From Prochlorococcus sp. AG-347-J19 (lineage in GTDB: Bacteria; Cyanobacteriota; Cyanobacteriia; PCC-6307; Cyanobiaceae): 64,000 bases of DNA. Of the stretch, positions 27,613 to 36,325 are shown piece after piece. Numbering within the stretch: position 1 is the first letter of the stretch; each line of letters opens with the position of its first letter. The stretch is taken from contig QCBV01000004.1 in the NCBI GenBank assembly GCA_003279015.1, forward strand, positions 62,001 through 126,000. The letters run 5' to 3'. Position numbers and translations under genes: made by a program. The notes beneath the pieces are model-generated. The model worked only from the letters and a program-made list of their open reading frames with translations. It searched no databases and was not told the DNA's origin.

Positions 27613-28251
27613 TTACTCTTTTGTCGCAATTAGGCAATAAAATGGGTCTTTATTTAGGAAATTAAAGACATTTTGGACGGGTTGATTAAATTTTTTAATA
27701 ATTTTTGGTTCATTAAATCCGTTTGTGATTAATACTTTTCTCACATATTTGACTCTCTCTTCCTCAGAGGATGTAGTCCATATATTAGGAGCCTTGTGCC
27801 AAAATGCCCTATTAGAAAAAGCTATTATAAACTTGCCCTGAGTATTCAGAATTCTTAGGATTTCTTTAGTTAGATTCTCTGGATATTGTAAATATTGCCA
27901 AGCTGCGACCATTAAACAATAATCAACACTTTCATTATCTAAAGGAATTTCTTGATTCAAATTGAAGTTTTGGATCCAAAAAGTATCAAAAATTTTATTT
28001 TTCTTAAGTTCTTCTTTATTTAGTCCATGTCCAATTACCTTTTTATATTTTTTATCTTCAGGTAAATAACTATCCCAACTGGACATTAAATCTAGGACCG
28101 TTGAATAATCTAGAATTTCATTTTTATAAATATTTGACAAATAATTCCTGAAATTTGAATCTAGATGATAAACAAATTTTGGGTCAGAATAAAATTCTTC
28201 ATCATTGCTCTCATCAAGTTTTCTTCTTTGATAATTATTTAAAACTTCCAA
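27613..28251 (-). CDS. Class I SAM-dependent methyltransferase-like protein
   Basis: 212 residues. VLDLMSSWDSYLPED (about 48-62) corresponds to motif I, in which the usual Gly-rich loop E/DxGxGxG is reduced to DLMSSWDS as in the DUF-type methyltransferases that act near membranes. IPLDNESVDYCLMVAAWQYL is motif IV and LTKEILRILNTQGKFIIAFSN the strand after it. C-terminal HKAPNIWTTSSEEERVKYVR resembles these proteins too. Substrate unknown; the fold is well supported. Confidence 0.78.
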   Translation of the reverse strand: MEVLNNYQRRKLDESNDEEFYSDPKFVYHLDSNFRNYLSNIYKNEILDYSTVLDLMSSWDSYLPEDKKYKKVIGHGLNKEELKKNKIFDTFWIQNFNLNQEIPLDNESVDYCLMVAAWQYLQYPENLTKEILRILNTQGKFIIAFSNRAFWHKAPNIWTTSSEEERVKYVRKVLITNGFNEPKIIKKFNQPVQNVFNFLNKDPFYCLIATKE

Positions 28252-28400
28252 AACAATTAGTGTGAAATGTAATTTAAATTTAATAAATAGATATTCACAA
28301 TGCGAATTTGGAATGTATTTTGAATTTAATTAAAGATTTTTAAAAAACCTAGACATCTATTGAATAAAAGTTAAATTGTTAATTAATAATTAAGTTAAAA

Positions 28401-28571
28401 ATGATTGAATCCAAAAGGAGCAAAAAAAGTAGATCTAAAAATGCTCTTTTTAATCCATATAAAAATGGAATTAGTGAATACGATATGGCATATCTTTCAT
28501 CAAAAAAAGTTTCAAAAAATAAAAATCTTTATATACAAAGTAGTGCCCAAAATGATTATTTAGCTGCATAA
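28401..28571 (+). CDS. Small basic protein, 56 residues
   Basis: Read directly: ATG at 28401, TAA at 28569-28571. Lys/Ser-rich (MIESKRSKKSRSKNALFNPY) with an NDYLAA end; no membrane segment. Its stop is 2 bp before the ATG of the tautomerase gene and AAAAGGAG-like sequence lies near the start, so translation in one unit with the next two genes is plausible. Function unknown. The call as a gene rests on spacing and open frame only. Confidence 0.5.
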   Translation: MIESKRSKKSRSKNALFNPYKNGISEYDMAYLSSKKVSKNKNLYIQSSAQNDYLAA

Positions 28572-28573
28572 TT

Positions 28574-28906
28574 ATGCCTTTCATTAATGTTTCTACTTCT
28601 GCAAAAATTGAGGATAAGAGAAAATTACTTGAAGAAATTTCAATATTAGTATCTTCTTTGACAAATAAATCAAAAAGATTTGTTATGGCTAAATTAGATG
28701 ATAACTCTGAAATGTATTTTGAAGATGAAAGCCCCTGTTGTTTTTTAGTGATTAAGTCAATAGGTTCCTTGAGTCCTTCAGAAATGGCAAAACCAATAGC
28801 TGATTTTGTAAATGAGAAAATGGGAATTCCAATAGAGAAGATTTACATATCTTTCGAAGATGTGGCTGCTTCAATGTGGGCTTGGAATGGAAGAACCTTT
28901 GGTTAA
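28574..28906 (+). CDS. MIF-like tautomerase family protein
   Basis: 110 residues, the size of the macrophage migration inhibitory factor/tautomerase subunit. Starts MPFINVSTSA, exposing the N-terminal Pro2 that is the catalytic base after Met removal. FVMAKLDDNSEMYFEDESPC, then FLVIKSIGSLSP and MGIPIEKIYISFEDV, then MWAWNGRTFG match MIF-type sequences. Cyanobacterial members are predicted phenylpyruvate/enol tautomerases; the physiological substrate is unknown. Placed between a 56-residue protein and DUF1824. Confidence 0.9.
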   Translation: MPFINVSTSAKIEDKRKLLEEISILVSSLTNKSKRFVMAKLDDNSEMYFEDESPCCFLVIKSIGSLSPSEMAKPIADFVNEKMGIPIEKIYISFEDVAASMWAWNGRTFG

Positions 28907-28932
28907 AAATTACTTTTTTGGATATTAATTTA

Positions 28933-29328
28933 ATGGAAATAAATAGTTTAGTTGATTTGAATAAACTTAGAACTGCGCCTGAGCTGAGTAATAGTCAATT
29001 AAAAAAACTATTGGAAGAACTAGAAGTAAATATTTGTAATGCCGATTGGATAACAATAGGAATTATGGCTCCTTGCGATATTAAAGCTATTGAAACATTG
29101 AAATCAATTTCTAAAAAATATTCCTCACTTAAATTTGGGAATTTAGATTCACTTCATGCTGACGGAAGTGTTTTTTTAAAAGGTAATCAAAAAACTGGAA
29201 ATGTGTTTGTTAGATCTGAAAATGGGCTTGGAGAGGGAATTTTAATAACATGTCAATATGATAAAGATGTTCAAGAATCTAATACTTTTGGACCATTGCC
29301 ATTAGATTTTTTTATTATTAGTTTTTGA
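28933..29328 (+). CDS. DUF1824-family protein
   Basis: 131 residues from the ATG at 28933. A longer frame from 28876 overlaps the tautomerase gene and its extra 19 residues do not look conserved, so the inner start is chosen. NADWITIGIMAPCDIKAIET, NLDSLHADGSVFLKGNQKTG and GEGILITCQYDKD are the family pattern, ending FGPLPLDFF. Function unknown; restricted to cyanobacteria as far as I know. 26 bp after the tautomerase stop, probably co-transcribed. Confidence 0.78.
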   Translation: MEINSLVDLNKLRTAPELSNSQLKKLLEELEVNICNADWITIGIMAPCDIKAIETLKSISKKYSSLKFGNLDSLHADGSVFLKGNQKTGNVFVRSENGLGEGILITCQYDKDVQESNTFGPLPLDFFIISF

Positions 29329-29469
29329 TTTGTTTTTATAAAGGATCCAATTTGTGATAGCTCTCTAACTGATAATACTTTTCATAACTTGAGATTGAAA
29401 ATTTTTTGTTTACAAGCTTTATTGTTATATTTAATTGAATTGGTCTAATTTTTCTACTTTTTAAATTTA

Positions 29470-30339
29470 ATGTTTTTTCAGGACATAATTAAAAATCTAA
29501 ATAGTTTTTGGTCCGAAGAAGGTTGTTTGATTATGCAGCCTTATGATACAGAAAAGGGTGCTGGCACGATGAATCCTCATACTTTCTTGAGGGCTATAGG
29601 GCCGGAACCTTGGTCGGTTGCATATGTCGAGCCATGTCGAAGACCTACAGATGGAAGATTTGGGGAAAATCCTAATCGTGCTCAACATTACTTTCAATAT
29701 CAAGTAATAATCAAACCTTCTCCAGAGGGGATACAGGAAAAATATTTATCATCTTTAGAATCTTTAGGAATTAATCCCCGAAATCATGATATTAGATTTG
29801 TTGAAGATAATTGGGAGTCTCCCACACTTGGAGCTTGGGGAGTAGGCTGGGAAGTATGGCTAGATGGAATGGAAGTTACTCAATTTACTTATTTTCAACA
29901 ATGCGGAGGTCTAGATTGTAATCCAATCCCAATTGAAATTACTTATGGATTAGAAAGGATTGCAATGTTTTTGCAGGACAAAGAAAGTATCTGGGACTTA
30001 AATTGGAATAAAAAATTAAAATATAGTGATATTTGGCTTCAATTTGAAAAAAATCAATGCACATACAATTTCACTGGATCTAGTCCTGATAATCTCAGGA
30101 AATTATTTGAAATTTATCAAGACGAAGCAAATAATTTAATCAAAAAGAAATTAACTTATCCCGCTTTAGATTTTGTTCTAAAATGTAGCCATAACTTTAA
30201 CTTGCTTGATGCGAGGGGAGTTATTTCTGTAACTGATCGTGCTCAATATATAGAAAAAATCAGAAAGTTAGCTAAAGAAGTTGCATCATCTTGGATTGAA
30301 GAAAGAGAATTATTGATGTATCCATTAAAAAAAAAATAA
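29470..30339 (+). CDS. glyQ: Glycyl-tRNA synthetase alpha subunit
   Basis: 289 residues. Catalytic subunit of the tetrameric bacterial glycyl-tRNA synthetase. Markers: [92 protein letters not shown]. The beta subunit gene (glyS) is not adjacent and must be elsewhere, as is common in cyanobacteria. Followed by the hairpin in front of the porin. Confidence 0.98.
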   Translation: MFFQDIIKNLNSFWSEEGCLIMQPYDTEKGAGTMNPHTFLRAIGPEPWSVAYVEPCRRPTDGRFGENPNRAQHYFQYQVIIKPSPEGIQEKYLSSLESLGINPRNHDIRFVEDNWESPTLGAWGVGWEVWLDGMEVTQFTYFQQCGGLDCNPIPIEITYGLERIAMFLQDKESIWDLNWNKKLKYSDIWLQFEKNQCTYNFTGSSPDNLRKLFEIYQDEANNLIKKKLTYPALDFVLKCSHNFNLLDARGVISVTDRAQYIEKIRKLAKEVASSWIEERELLMYPLKKK

Positions 30340-30402
30340 ATTCACTTTTAATTGTACTGTCCATGTATAAAAAGATACTCCAATAGGAATCTTATTATTC
30401 TT

Positions 30403-30433
30403 TTGTTTTTTGTTACAGCCGATACAGTATAGA
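30403..30433 (+). promoter_or_regulatory. Candidate sigma-70-type promoter of the porin gene
   Basis: TTGTTT (30403-30408) and TATAGA (30428-30433) are separated by 19 bp, 37 bp before the porin ATG. The pattern is modest, and the predicted start point would fall inside the hairpin described next. Confidence 0.35.
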
Positions 30434-30457
30434 TACCCATTTATTATGGGTATTTTT
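30433..30457 (+). terminator. Terminator-like hairpin directly upstream of the porin
   Basis: Perfect 8-bp stem ATACCCAT/ATGGGTAT with loop TTATT (30441-30445) followed by T4 and then A. It probably ends glyQ transcripts, but lies only 13 bp before the porin ATG and overlaps the candidate -10, so it may also sit in the porin 5' leader. Confidence 0.55.
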
Positions 30458-30470
30458 AGTGTGAGGTACA

Positions 30471-31769
30471 ATGAAACTCTTCCAACAACTGTTGGTTGCT
30501 AGTTCTGCAATAAGTTTAATTTCTCCTATTGCGGCACAAGCTTCCGATACAATTAATCTTGATGGCATGAGTAGCTACGGGCGTAGTGAATCTAAAGCCA
30601 AAAGATTTGATAACACTTCATTCGTTAATGAAGTTAATGAAAAAATTGCTACTATTGACGGACGAATAGATGGTCTAGAAGCGAGACAAAACAATTTTGA
30701 GGCTGGTAGTTTCTCTGAAACTACAACAATGGATGGTAAGGCTGTATTTACGATTGGTGGCGTAGACTATGACTTATCTTCTGAAACAGCTTCTGAAGCT
30801 ATTCAGGCTATGTATACATACACCATGAATCTTAATACAAGTTTTTCTGGTGATGATAATCTTTACGTTAGAATTAAGACTGGTAATCACTCTGATTGGT
30901 CTAAAACAAAAACTTACGGTACTTACTTAAGTTCAGCTAACGCTAATAGTGACACCCTTAAAGTTGATAAAATTTGGTATGAATTCCCTGTTGGTGAACA
31001 AAATACAGTTTGGATAGGACCAAAAATTGAAAACTACTATATGCATGGAACTACGCCTTCCATCTATAAGCCAGTAACAAAGCAGTTTACTCTTGGTGGT
31101 AATGGAGAAGCATATGGTGCAAGTACAGATACCGGTTTTGGTTGGGCTTACAAAGCGGACAATGGATTCGCAGTTAGTTCAAATATAGGGACTAAATCAA
31201 ACACATCAGTTTCAGGTAGTAACACAGGTCTCTTGACTGATGAGACAAAGACAAGCTGGGCGACTCAGGTTGGTTATACAAAACCAAACTACTCTGTATC
31301 TGCGCTTGTGAATGTTAAAACAAATGGTTGGAGTGATACCTATTACCATACTAGTGGTCATGGTGGATCTTGTAAGACAGGAAAAGTTTGCGAAAACTTC
31401 ACTTCAGTTGGTTTAAGAGGCTGGTGGAGACCAGAAAATGCAGGAACTGCGACTCCAGCAATTTCAGTTGGTTATGATACCACTGCTTATGAAAATGCTA
31501 CAGATGCCACATCAAACTCTGATGCTTATTTTGTTGGTTTAAATTGGAATGATATTTTCCAGCCAGACGACAAAATAGGCGTTGCATTTGGACAGCCTAC
31601 TAAAAATGAAGATAATGATACCGATCCATTCGCTTACGAGGTATATTATTCATTCAAACCTAATGATTCTATAGAAATTACACCTGCTATCTTTGGTGGT
31701 TCTGATAGAAACGGTGGGGCTGGTCAAGACTTCACTGCTGCAATAGTTGAAACTACATTTAAATTCTAA
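30471..31769 (+). CDS. Som-type outer-membrane porin (lacking a full SLH domain)
   Basis: 432 residues. Signal peptide MKLFQQLLVASSAISLISPI with AQA|S cleavage near 24. A helix-rich spacer with heptads (residues 50-75, VNEVNEKIATIDGRIDGLEA) stands where larger cyanobacterial porins carry SLH plus coiled coil. From about 80 on, alternating beta-strand sequence rich in Gly/Asn/Tyr/Trp runs to the terminal AAIVETTFKF ending in Phe, typical of outer-membrane barrels; AISVGYDT and FFVGLNWNDIF-like repeats fit carbohydrate-selective OprB/Som porins. The most abundant outer membrane proteins of marine picocyanobacteria are of this type. It is a stand-alone gene with a hairpin before and a strong terminator after. 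Confidence 0.88.
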   Translation: MKLFQQLLVASSAISLISPIAAQASDTINLDGMSSYGRSESKAKRFDNTSFVNEVNEKIATIDGRIDGLEARQNNFEAGSFSETTTMDGKAVFTIGGVDYDLSSETASEAIQAMYTYTMNLNTSFSGDDNLYVRIKTGNHSDWSKTKTYGTYLSSANANSDTLKVDKIWYEFPVGEQNTVWIGPKIENYYMHGTTPSIYKPVTKQFTLGGNGEAYGASTDTGFGWAYKADNGFAVSSNIGTKSNTSVSGSNTGLLTDETKTSWATQVGYTKPNYSVSALVNVKTNGWSDTYYHTSGHGGSCKTGKVCENFTSVGLRGWWRPENAGTATPAISVGYDTTAYENATDATSNSDAYFVGLNWNDIFQPDDKIGVAFGQPTKNEDNDTDPFAYEVYYSFKPNDSIEITPAIFGGSDRNGGAGQDFTAAIVETTFKF

Positions 31770-31783
31770 TTTCAACTCTCAAT

Positions 31784-31815
31784 AAAAAAACGCCCATTAG
31801 GGGCGTTTTTTTTTT
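31784..31815 (+). terminator. Rho-independent terminator after the porin
   Basis: ACGCCC/GGGCGT stem with a short ATTAG loop between an A7 run and a T10 run, 15 bp after the porin stop. The A-run makes it potentially bidirectional for the convergent small gene. Confidence 0.9.
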
Positions 31816-31855
31816 CTTAAATTAATAACAATTGGTATTTTTTAACTTTAAATTT

Positions 31856-32095
31856 TTACCAGCAATTTTCACCTTCTCCAATTGGAATACATGCACTTGA
31901 TTTGGCTGCCTCATCAGCAATTCTTTGCGCATCTGCATCTAAAATAAAATCAGCATTAACTGGCATATCTGTATTCCATTCTTTTAAACCTCCTAAATCA
32001 TTTTCCCCCGATTTAACAGCATTTGAATCAGTAGTTGAAATTGCTAGTGCACTTGTTGCAGCTATAAACATCGCAATCGAACTCTTTTTTGGCAT
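31856..32095 (-). CDS. Small secreted hypothetical protein
   Basis: 79 residues. The N-terminus PKKSSIAMFIAATSALAIST is a signal peptide with likely cleavage near SNA|V (about 26). The mature part is short and acidic, with KEWNTDMPVNADFILDADAQ, RIADEAAKSSACIPIGE and a C-terminal NCW; the two Cys (near 70 and 78) could form a disulfide. Not recognised. Sits between the porin and the PiuC-like gene. Confidence 0.65.
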   Translation of the reverse strand: MPKKSSIAMFIAATSALAISTTDSNAVKSGENDLGGLKEWNTDMPVNADFILDADAQRIADEAAKSSACIPIGEGENCW

Positions 32096-32169
32096 TTAAT
32101 TAATAGTCTTTTTAATATCTTAAACACTTTATGTTTTTTAGTCTTTTTAATGTATAAAATGATCCTTAT

Positions 32170-32835
32170 TTAATCACCCATAACTCTTAATAGATTAGAG
32201 TAAGATTTAAAAATAAGGTCAAGCTCATCAGATCTGCCATGTTTTGCCAATAAACTCCTAGCACCTGCGTCTAAATCAAATAAATATTCTCTTTCCTCAA
32301 TACTTTTTACATAGCTTTCGATCCATCCAATACATACTATTCTCTCTCCATCCATAACTTCTTCAACGGAATGTAAATATGTGCTTGGATAAATTATTAT
32401 TCCTCCACTATCAAGTTTAAATTTGCTTTCTGAATTTATATTTTCAATCAATAGTTCACCACCTTTGTATTGACTTTTTTCTGAAAGAAAAATTGTGAAG
32501 GATAAGTCAGCCCTTCCTGATGACATGTATGGATTATCGATATGCCTCCCATATCTCATGCCTTTTAAGGATTTAGTGAACATAATTCCATGAATATGTT
32601 TTGGCAAAGTAAAACTTTTTATTAAATCATCATTTAAAATCTTTTTTTTGATTAGTAATGATAATTCTTTGGCGATATGAGATTTTCTATTTAATTGCAA
32701 ATTATTTTTTACTTTAGAAGCATGACTTCCTGAGGTTTTTTTACCATCTTCCCAGTTATCAATTTCTTGCCCTAATTCTTTTTTTGTAAGATTTATTTCT
32801 TCAGCATTTAATAACTGATGAGTTAAATAATTCAT
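32170..32835 (-). CDS. PiuC-like 2-oxoglutarate/Fe(II) oxygenase (PKHD-type hydroxylase)
   Basis: 221 residues. The facial triad is visible: GMRYGRHIDNPYM supplies HxD, and YPSTYLHSVEEV the distal His, followed by GERIVCIGWIES with the Arg that binds 2-oxoglutarate. RADLSFTIFLSEKSQYKGGE, then LLIE, is the family core (PF13640), and the helical C-terminus (LFDLDAGARSLLAKHGRSDE) matches PKHD/PiuC proteins. PiuC genes often accompany iron-uptake loci, and this one is divergent (102 bp) from a FutA-type iron-binding protein gene. Its substrate is unknown; a link to iron stress is inference from context and family. Confidence 0.9.
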   Translation of the reverse strand: MNYLTHQLLNAEEINLTKKELGQEIDNWEDGKKTSGSHASKVKNNLQLNRKSHIAKELSLLIKKKILNDDLIKSFTLPKHIHGIMFTKSLKGMRYGRHIDNPYMSSGRADLSFTIFLSEKSQYKGGELLIENINSESKFKLDSGGIIIYPSTYLHSVEEVMDGERIVCIGWIESYVKSIEEREYLFDLDAGARSLLAKHGRSDELDLIFKSYSNLLRVMGD

Positions 32836-32937
32836 ATGGAATATAAAAAATGATACATCTTTATGTATAGAAGATCGCTTTTAGATTCTTAACACTTTTG
32901 ATGGGTATAAAGTAACGATAGATACTAATTTAAAAAA

Positions 32938-33960
32938 GTGCAAAAATTCAAAAAACTTTTTTATTCAGCACTAGCATGTACATTTTTGTTGAATGTGAAT
33001 ATACCAGTAAATTCAACAGAAAAAGAAGTTAAAGTTTATTCTGGGAGACATTACAATACTGATAGAGGTGTATATAAAGAATTTGCAGAAAAAACAGGGA
33101 TTAAGGTTAGGTTAATTGAAGCCGCAGGAATATCTTTAATTGAGAGATTGAAAAGAGAGGGGAAGAATTCCCAGGCAGATCTAATTTTGCTAGTTGATGC
33201 TGCAAGAATCACAAATGCCGCTAAAGCTGGATTACTTCAAAAAATTGAATCATTTAGTTTAGAAAATGATGTCCCTGTTGGATTAAAAGACCCTGGGCAG
33301 GAGTGGTATGCACTTACTAGGAGAGTCAGGGTAATGGTTGCCAACCCAAAAGTAGTAGATGTAAGTAAGATTAATGACTATACTGATTTAGCTGATCCAT
33401 CTTTAAAAGGTAAAGTTTGTCTAAGGAACAGAAAGAGTCCTTATAACCAATCATTAGTAGCTAATCAAATCATTAATAAAGGTCAAGAAGCAACAAAAAC
33501 ATGGCTTAATGAGATGATCGCTAATGTTTCTCAACCATTTTTCCCGGGCGATATCTCCATAATCAGAGCGGTTTCAAAGAAAAAATGTGGAGTAGGTATT
33601 GTTAATCACTACTATGTTGCGAGAATGCTCGCCGGTGTAAATGGAAGGAGAGATGCCTTGTATGCAAAAAAAACATCTGTCATTACTCCTAATCCTGCAC
33701 ATGTAAATATAAGTGCAGGGGGAATTGCGAAATTCGCAACAAATAAAGCTGAAGCTATTAAGTTACTTGAATATTTAGCATCTCCGAGCGGCAGTAAAGG
33801 CTTAGCTGCTCCCACCTTTGAACATCCATTGAAAGAGGTCAATCAAAATCCTATCGTCAAGTCTTTTGGAGAATTTATTCCTGACAATGTTACAGTAGAC
33901 GATCTAGGGAATAAAAATTCTTTAGCTATTCAATTGATGAAAGATGCTGGTTGGGATTAA
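32938..33960 (+). CDS. futA: Fe(III) ABC transporter substrate-binding protein (FutA/IdiA/AfuA type)
   Basis: 340 residues from a GTG. A signal peptide (KFKKLFYSALACTFLLNVNI) without a twin-arginine. YSGRHYNTDRGVYKEF (about 35-50), QADLILLVDAARITNA, QEWYALTRRVRVMVANP, GKVCLRNRKSPYNQSLVA and CGVGIVNHYYVARM are the iron-binding type 2 periplasmic fold; paired Tyr residues in the last motif are the known iron ligands. It captures ferric (or bound ferrous) iron for FutBC, which are not adjacent. Start codon GTG and lack of a nearby operon fit the scattered iron genes of these genomes. Confidence 0.95.
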   Translation: MQKFKKLFYSALACTFLLNVNIPVNSTEKEVKVYSGRHYNTDRGVYKEFAEKTGIKVRLIEAAGISLIERLKREGKNSQADLILLVDAARITNAAKAGLLQKIESFSLENDVPVGLKDPGQEWYALTRRVRVMVANPKVVDVSKINDYTDLADPSLKGKVCLRNRKSPYNQSLVANQIINKGQEATKTWLNEMIANVSQPFFPGDISIIRAVSKKKCGVGIVNHYYVARMLAGVNGRRDALYAKKTSVITPNPAHVNISAGGIAKFATNKAEAIKLLEYLASPSGSKGLAAPTFEHPLKEVNQNPIVKSFGEFIPDNVTVDDLGNKNSLAIQLMKDAGWD

Positions 33961-34015
33961 TAAAAAAATATTAAAAACTATACTATCTATAATTTAAAAT
34001 AAAAATTTTTATTAA

Positions 34016-34100
34016 GGAAAGGTGGCTGAGTGGTCGAAAGCGAACGATTCGAAATCGTTTAATAGGTAACTATTCGTGGGTTCGAATCCCACCCTTTCCG
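34016..34100 (+). tRNA. tRNA-Ser (anticodon CGA)
   Basis: Class II tRNA, 85 nt: acceptor GGAAAGG/CCTTTCC with discriminator G at 34100, anticodon stem AACGA/TCGTT around TTCGAAA (anticodon CGA, reads TCG), a long variable arm (TAGGTAACTA), T-arm GTGGG-TTCGAAT-CCCAC. CCA not encoded. Confidence 0.97.
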
Positions 34101-34226
34101 TATTTATTATGAAGGCAATGTAAGATCACACTAGTGCTTAAGAGAAATTAATTTTTATAATTATGTTATTTTGACTTAATATTAGTATTATCGAATAGTT
34201 GCTTTTACAAATTCGCAAATCAAGAA

Positions 34227-36059
34227 ATGAGGGTAATATTTTACATATTCTTATGCAGTCAATTATTTAATTTAGCTGATGTTTTAGCAGAGAAAATTAA
34301 AAAAGAATCAAGTGATAACAAAATTAAATGGGAGAGGGTAGATAAAAATAAATCAAATAATTTGGAAAAAATTATTTGGAAATCTTATAATAATGATGCG
34401 ACATATTTTGAAAGAAAAAATTCAAATAACCCACAGAATGGCTCAGATAAAAATTTATTTAATACAAAAAAAGAAAAAACTAAATTTATAAATTATCACA
34501 AAAATAAACAAGAATTACTAGAAATAAAACCTCATATTCCTGTAAACAATTTCCTGAATTCTGGTGACTTCATTCTTTCGAGTAATTTTGTTTCAGCATT
34601 TAGTGGGGGTGCTGGGGGTGGAACTGGACATCAAAACTATGGTATTAAATTACATTATGGGCTAAGCGATTATGAATTATTTACATTATATTTTTCCGTA
34701 ACTGATGATCCACTTTATAACCGGATAAATGGAGAATTGATTCCAAATAATTGGGCAAGTATTGCATTCGCGTATAAGAAACAAATTTTAGAATCTGAAG
34801 ATTTTAAAAATTCATTGTCTTTCTCAAGTTCTTTAGAGTATTGGGTTGTTAGTAGTGGAAGTGATATTAGAAAAAGTATTTTTAACGAGATAGATAATTC
34901 TGTTGGCCTAGATAGACACGAGAATTTTATTTATTCATTTTCTTTCCCATTCACTAGTCAATTAAATAATCAAGTAAATATCTCGATTGTTCCAGGAATG
35001 ACTTTTATCCCAGATAAAATTGGAGATAAAAATGTTGGGAAAAACTTTTATGGTAATAATTATTTCTTAGCAGCGGGATTGAATTTTGATATGTCTAATA
35101 ATTTTCAATTAGTAAGTTCATACACTCACTTATTTGGCCCAGGTAATAATAGCTTTGATGAAAATTTAATTTTTAATAGGAAATCAATTTATAGTTATGG
35201 TTTTAATTGGGATTTAAGTCCTGTTATAGGTATTGAGGGGAAAATTACCAATGGATATGGACTTACACCATCTACTTCCTTATTTACAATACCTTCAGAT
35301 AATAAACCACTTTATTTCATAGGCGGAACCTATAAGCCCTTTTTAGAAGATAATAGATTTGATCCTTTAAATAAAAATAATGAATTGATGCTTTTTGGAG
35401 GATTGACTGTAGAAAATGCCTTGTTCCCTGAGCGAGGCATAAGTCAGGTAGATTTAAATTATGATGAAAAAGGAAATGTATTTGCCACCTTTGGTTATTC
35501 TTTGTCAAATTTATTCCAAGTAGAATTAAGTACTGGATCTTTTAATGACGTTAATCCAAGTAATGCAAATAACTCTAATTTGCAACGCATATTTTTAAAT
35601 GAAAATACTTTTAATTATAGGTTTGGAGGTAAATTATTAATTTTTAGTCCTCAAAAGAATGACGTTTTTTGGATGACATTAAGAACATCTCTAGGAAGGA
35701 ATGAAGGTTTAAATCATCAAGGATATATGTTCTCTGAATTGATAAATACTTTTAGAGTAAATGATTGGTTGGCATTAAACATAAGCCCAAAATATTTTTC
35801 TAGCGGAGTGGAAAGTTTTGGTGCCATTGGTATTTCAAGTAATATAAATTTATTCGAAAATTTTCAGTTTATCCCAGAAATAAATACTTCATTAAAAAAT
35901 AATTCTGAATTTAATTCTACCTACGCATTTAGATATTCTTATGCAAGTGGGAAATCAGTTGATTTATATTATTCTAATGCTGCAGGAGTTCAAGACCTTG
36001 GACAAATTTTGAAAGATGAAGGTTATAGATTAGGTATTAAATTGAATTTTTTATATTAA
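34227..36059 (+). CDS. Putative outer-membrane beta-barrel protein, function unknown
   Basis: 610 residues. Signal peptide MRVIFYIFLCSQLFNLADVL with cleavage near LAE. Residues 25-105 are Lys/Asn-rich and probably disordered. From about 113 (GDFILSSNFVSAFSGGAGGG) onward, strand-like stretches of 8-12 residues alternate with Asn/Gly turns: KLHYGLSDYELFTLYFSV, ASIAFAYKKQILE, FLAAGLNFDMSNNFQLVSSY, MLFGGLTVENAL, TFGYSLSNLFQVELSTGSF. It ends with RLGIKLNFLY, an aromatic C-terminus as in outer-membrane barrels. Resembles YjbH/long barrel families only in layout. Alone after tRNA-Ser; a surface or export role is inference. Confidence 0.65.
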   Translation: MRVIFYIFLCSQLFNLADVLAEKIKKESSDNKIKWERVDKNKSNNLEKIIWKSYNNDATYFERKNSNNPQNGSDKNLFNTKKEKTKFINYHKNKQELLEIKPHIPVNNFLNSGDFILSSNFVSAFSGGAGGGTGHQNYGIKLHYGLSDYELFTLYFSVTDDPLYNRINGELIPNNWASIAFAYKKQILESEDFKNSLSFSSSLEYWVVSSGSDIRKSIFNEIDNSVGLDRHENFIYSFSFPFTSQLNNQVNISIVPGMTFIPDKIGDKNVGKNFYGNNYFLAAGLNFDMSNNFQLVSSYTHLFGPGNNSFDENLIFNRKSIYSYGFNWDLSPVIGIEGKITNGYGLTPSTSLFTIPSDNKPLYFIGGTYKPFLEDNRFDPLNKNNELMLFGGLTVENALFPERGISQVDLNYDEKGNVFATFGYSLSNLFQVELSTGSFNDVNPSNANNSNLQRIFLNENTFNYRFGGKLLIFSPQKNDVFWMTLRTSLGRNEGLNHQGYMFSELINTFRVNDWLALNISPKYFSSGVESFGAIGISSNINLFENFQFIPEINTSLKNNSEFNSTYAFRYSYASGKSVDLYYSNAAGVQDLGQILKDEGYRLGIKLNFLY

Positions 36060-36073
36060 AGAAAATAAAAAAT

Positions 36074-36325
36074 TTAGTTTTCCCAAAAAGGGTCGGTAGT
36101 CAAAGAAACTTTTAATAAAGATTTTTTATTACTTTTAATATCAGTTACACAAGCCCTAATCGTTTCACCATTTACATCTATTTCGCAGGCACCACAACTG
36201 CCTGTTAAGCATCCAGTTGGGATTCCTAAACCTGCTTTTTCTGCAGTAGAAAACCAATCATCTCCTTCCGAAGCATATGTCTCTTTATTATTTGGCCATT
36301 TAATTTTAATATCTTTTTTTTTCAA
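36074..36325 (-). CDS. Plant-type [2Fe-2S] ferredoxin domain protein
   Basis: 83 residues. The cluster motif GCLTGSCGACEIDV gives Cys-x4-Cys-x2-Cys, with the fourth Cys in IRACVTDI, as in the CX4CX2C...C plant-type class. It is shorter than the photosynthetic PetF (about 97) with an atypical N-terminus IKWPNNKETYASEGDDWF, so it belongs to a specialised ferredoxin group. Its start overlaps the cobQ stop by 4 bp, so the two are translationally coupled; electron partner unknown. Confidence 0.88.
   Translation of the reverse strand: MKKKDIKIKWPNNKETYASEGDDWFSTAEKAGLGIPTGCLTGSCGACEIDVNGETIRACVTDIKSNKKSLLKVSLTTDPFWEN

Noticed and set aside
28876-28932. 19-residue extension of DUF1824
   Set aside because: Overlaps the tautomerase C-terminus; inner ATG gives the family-sized protein.
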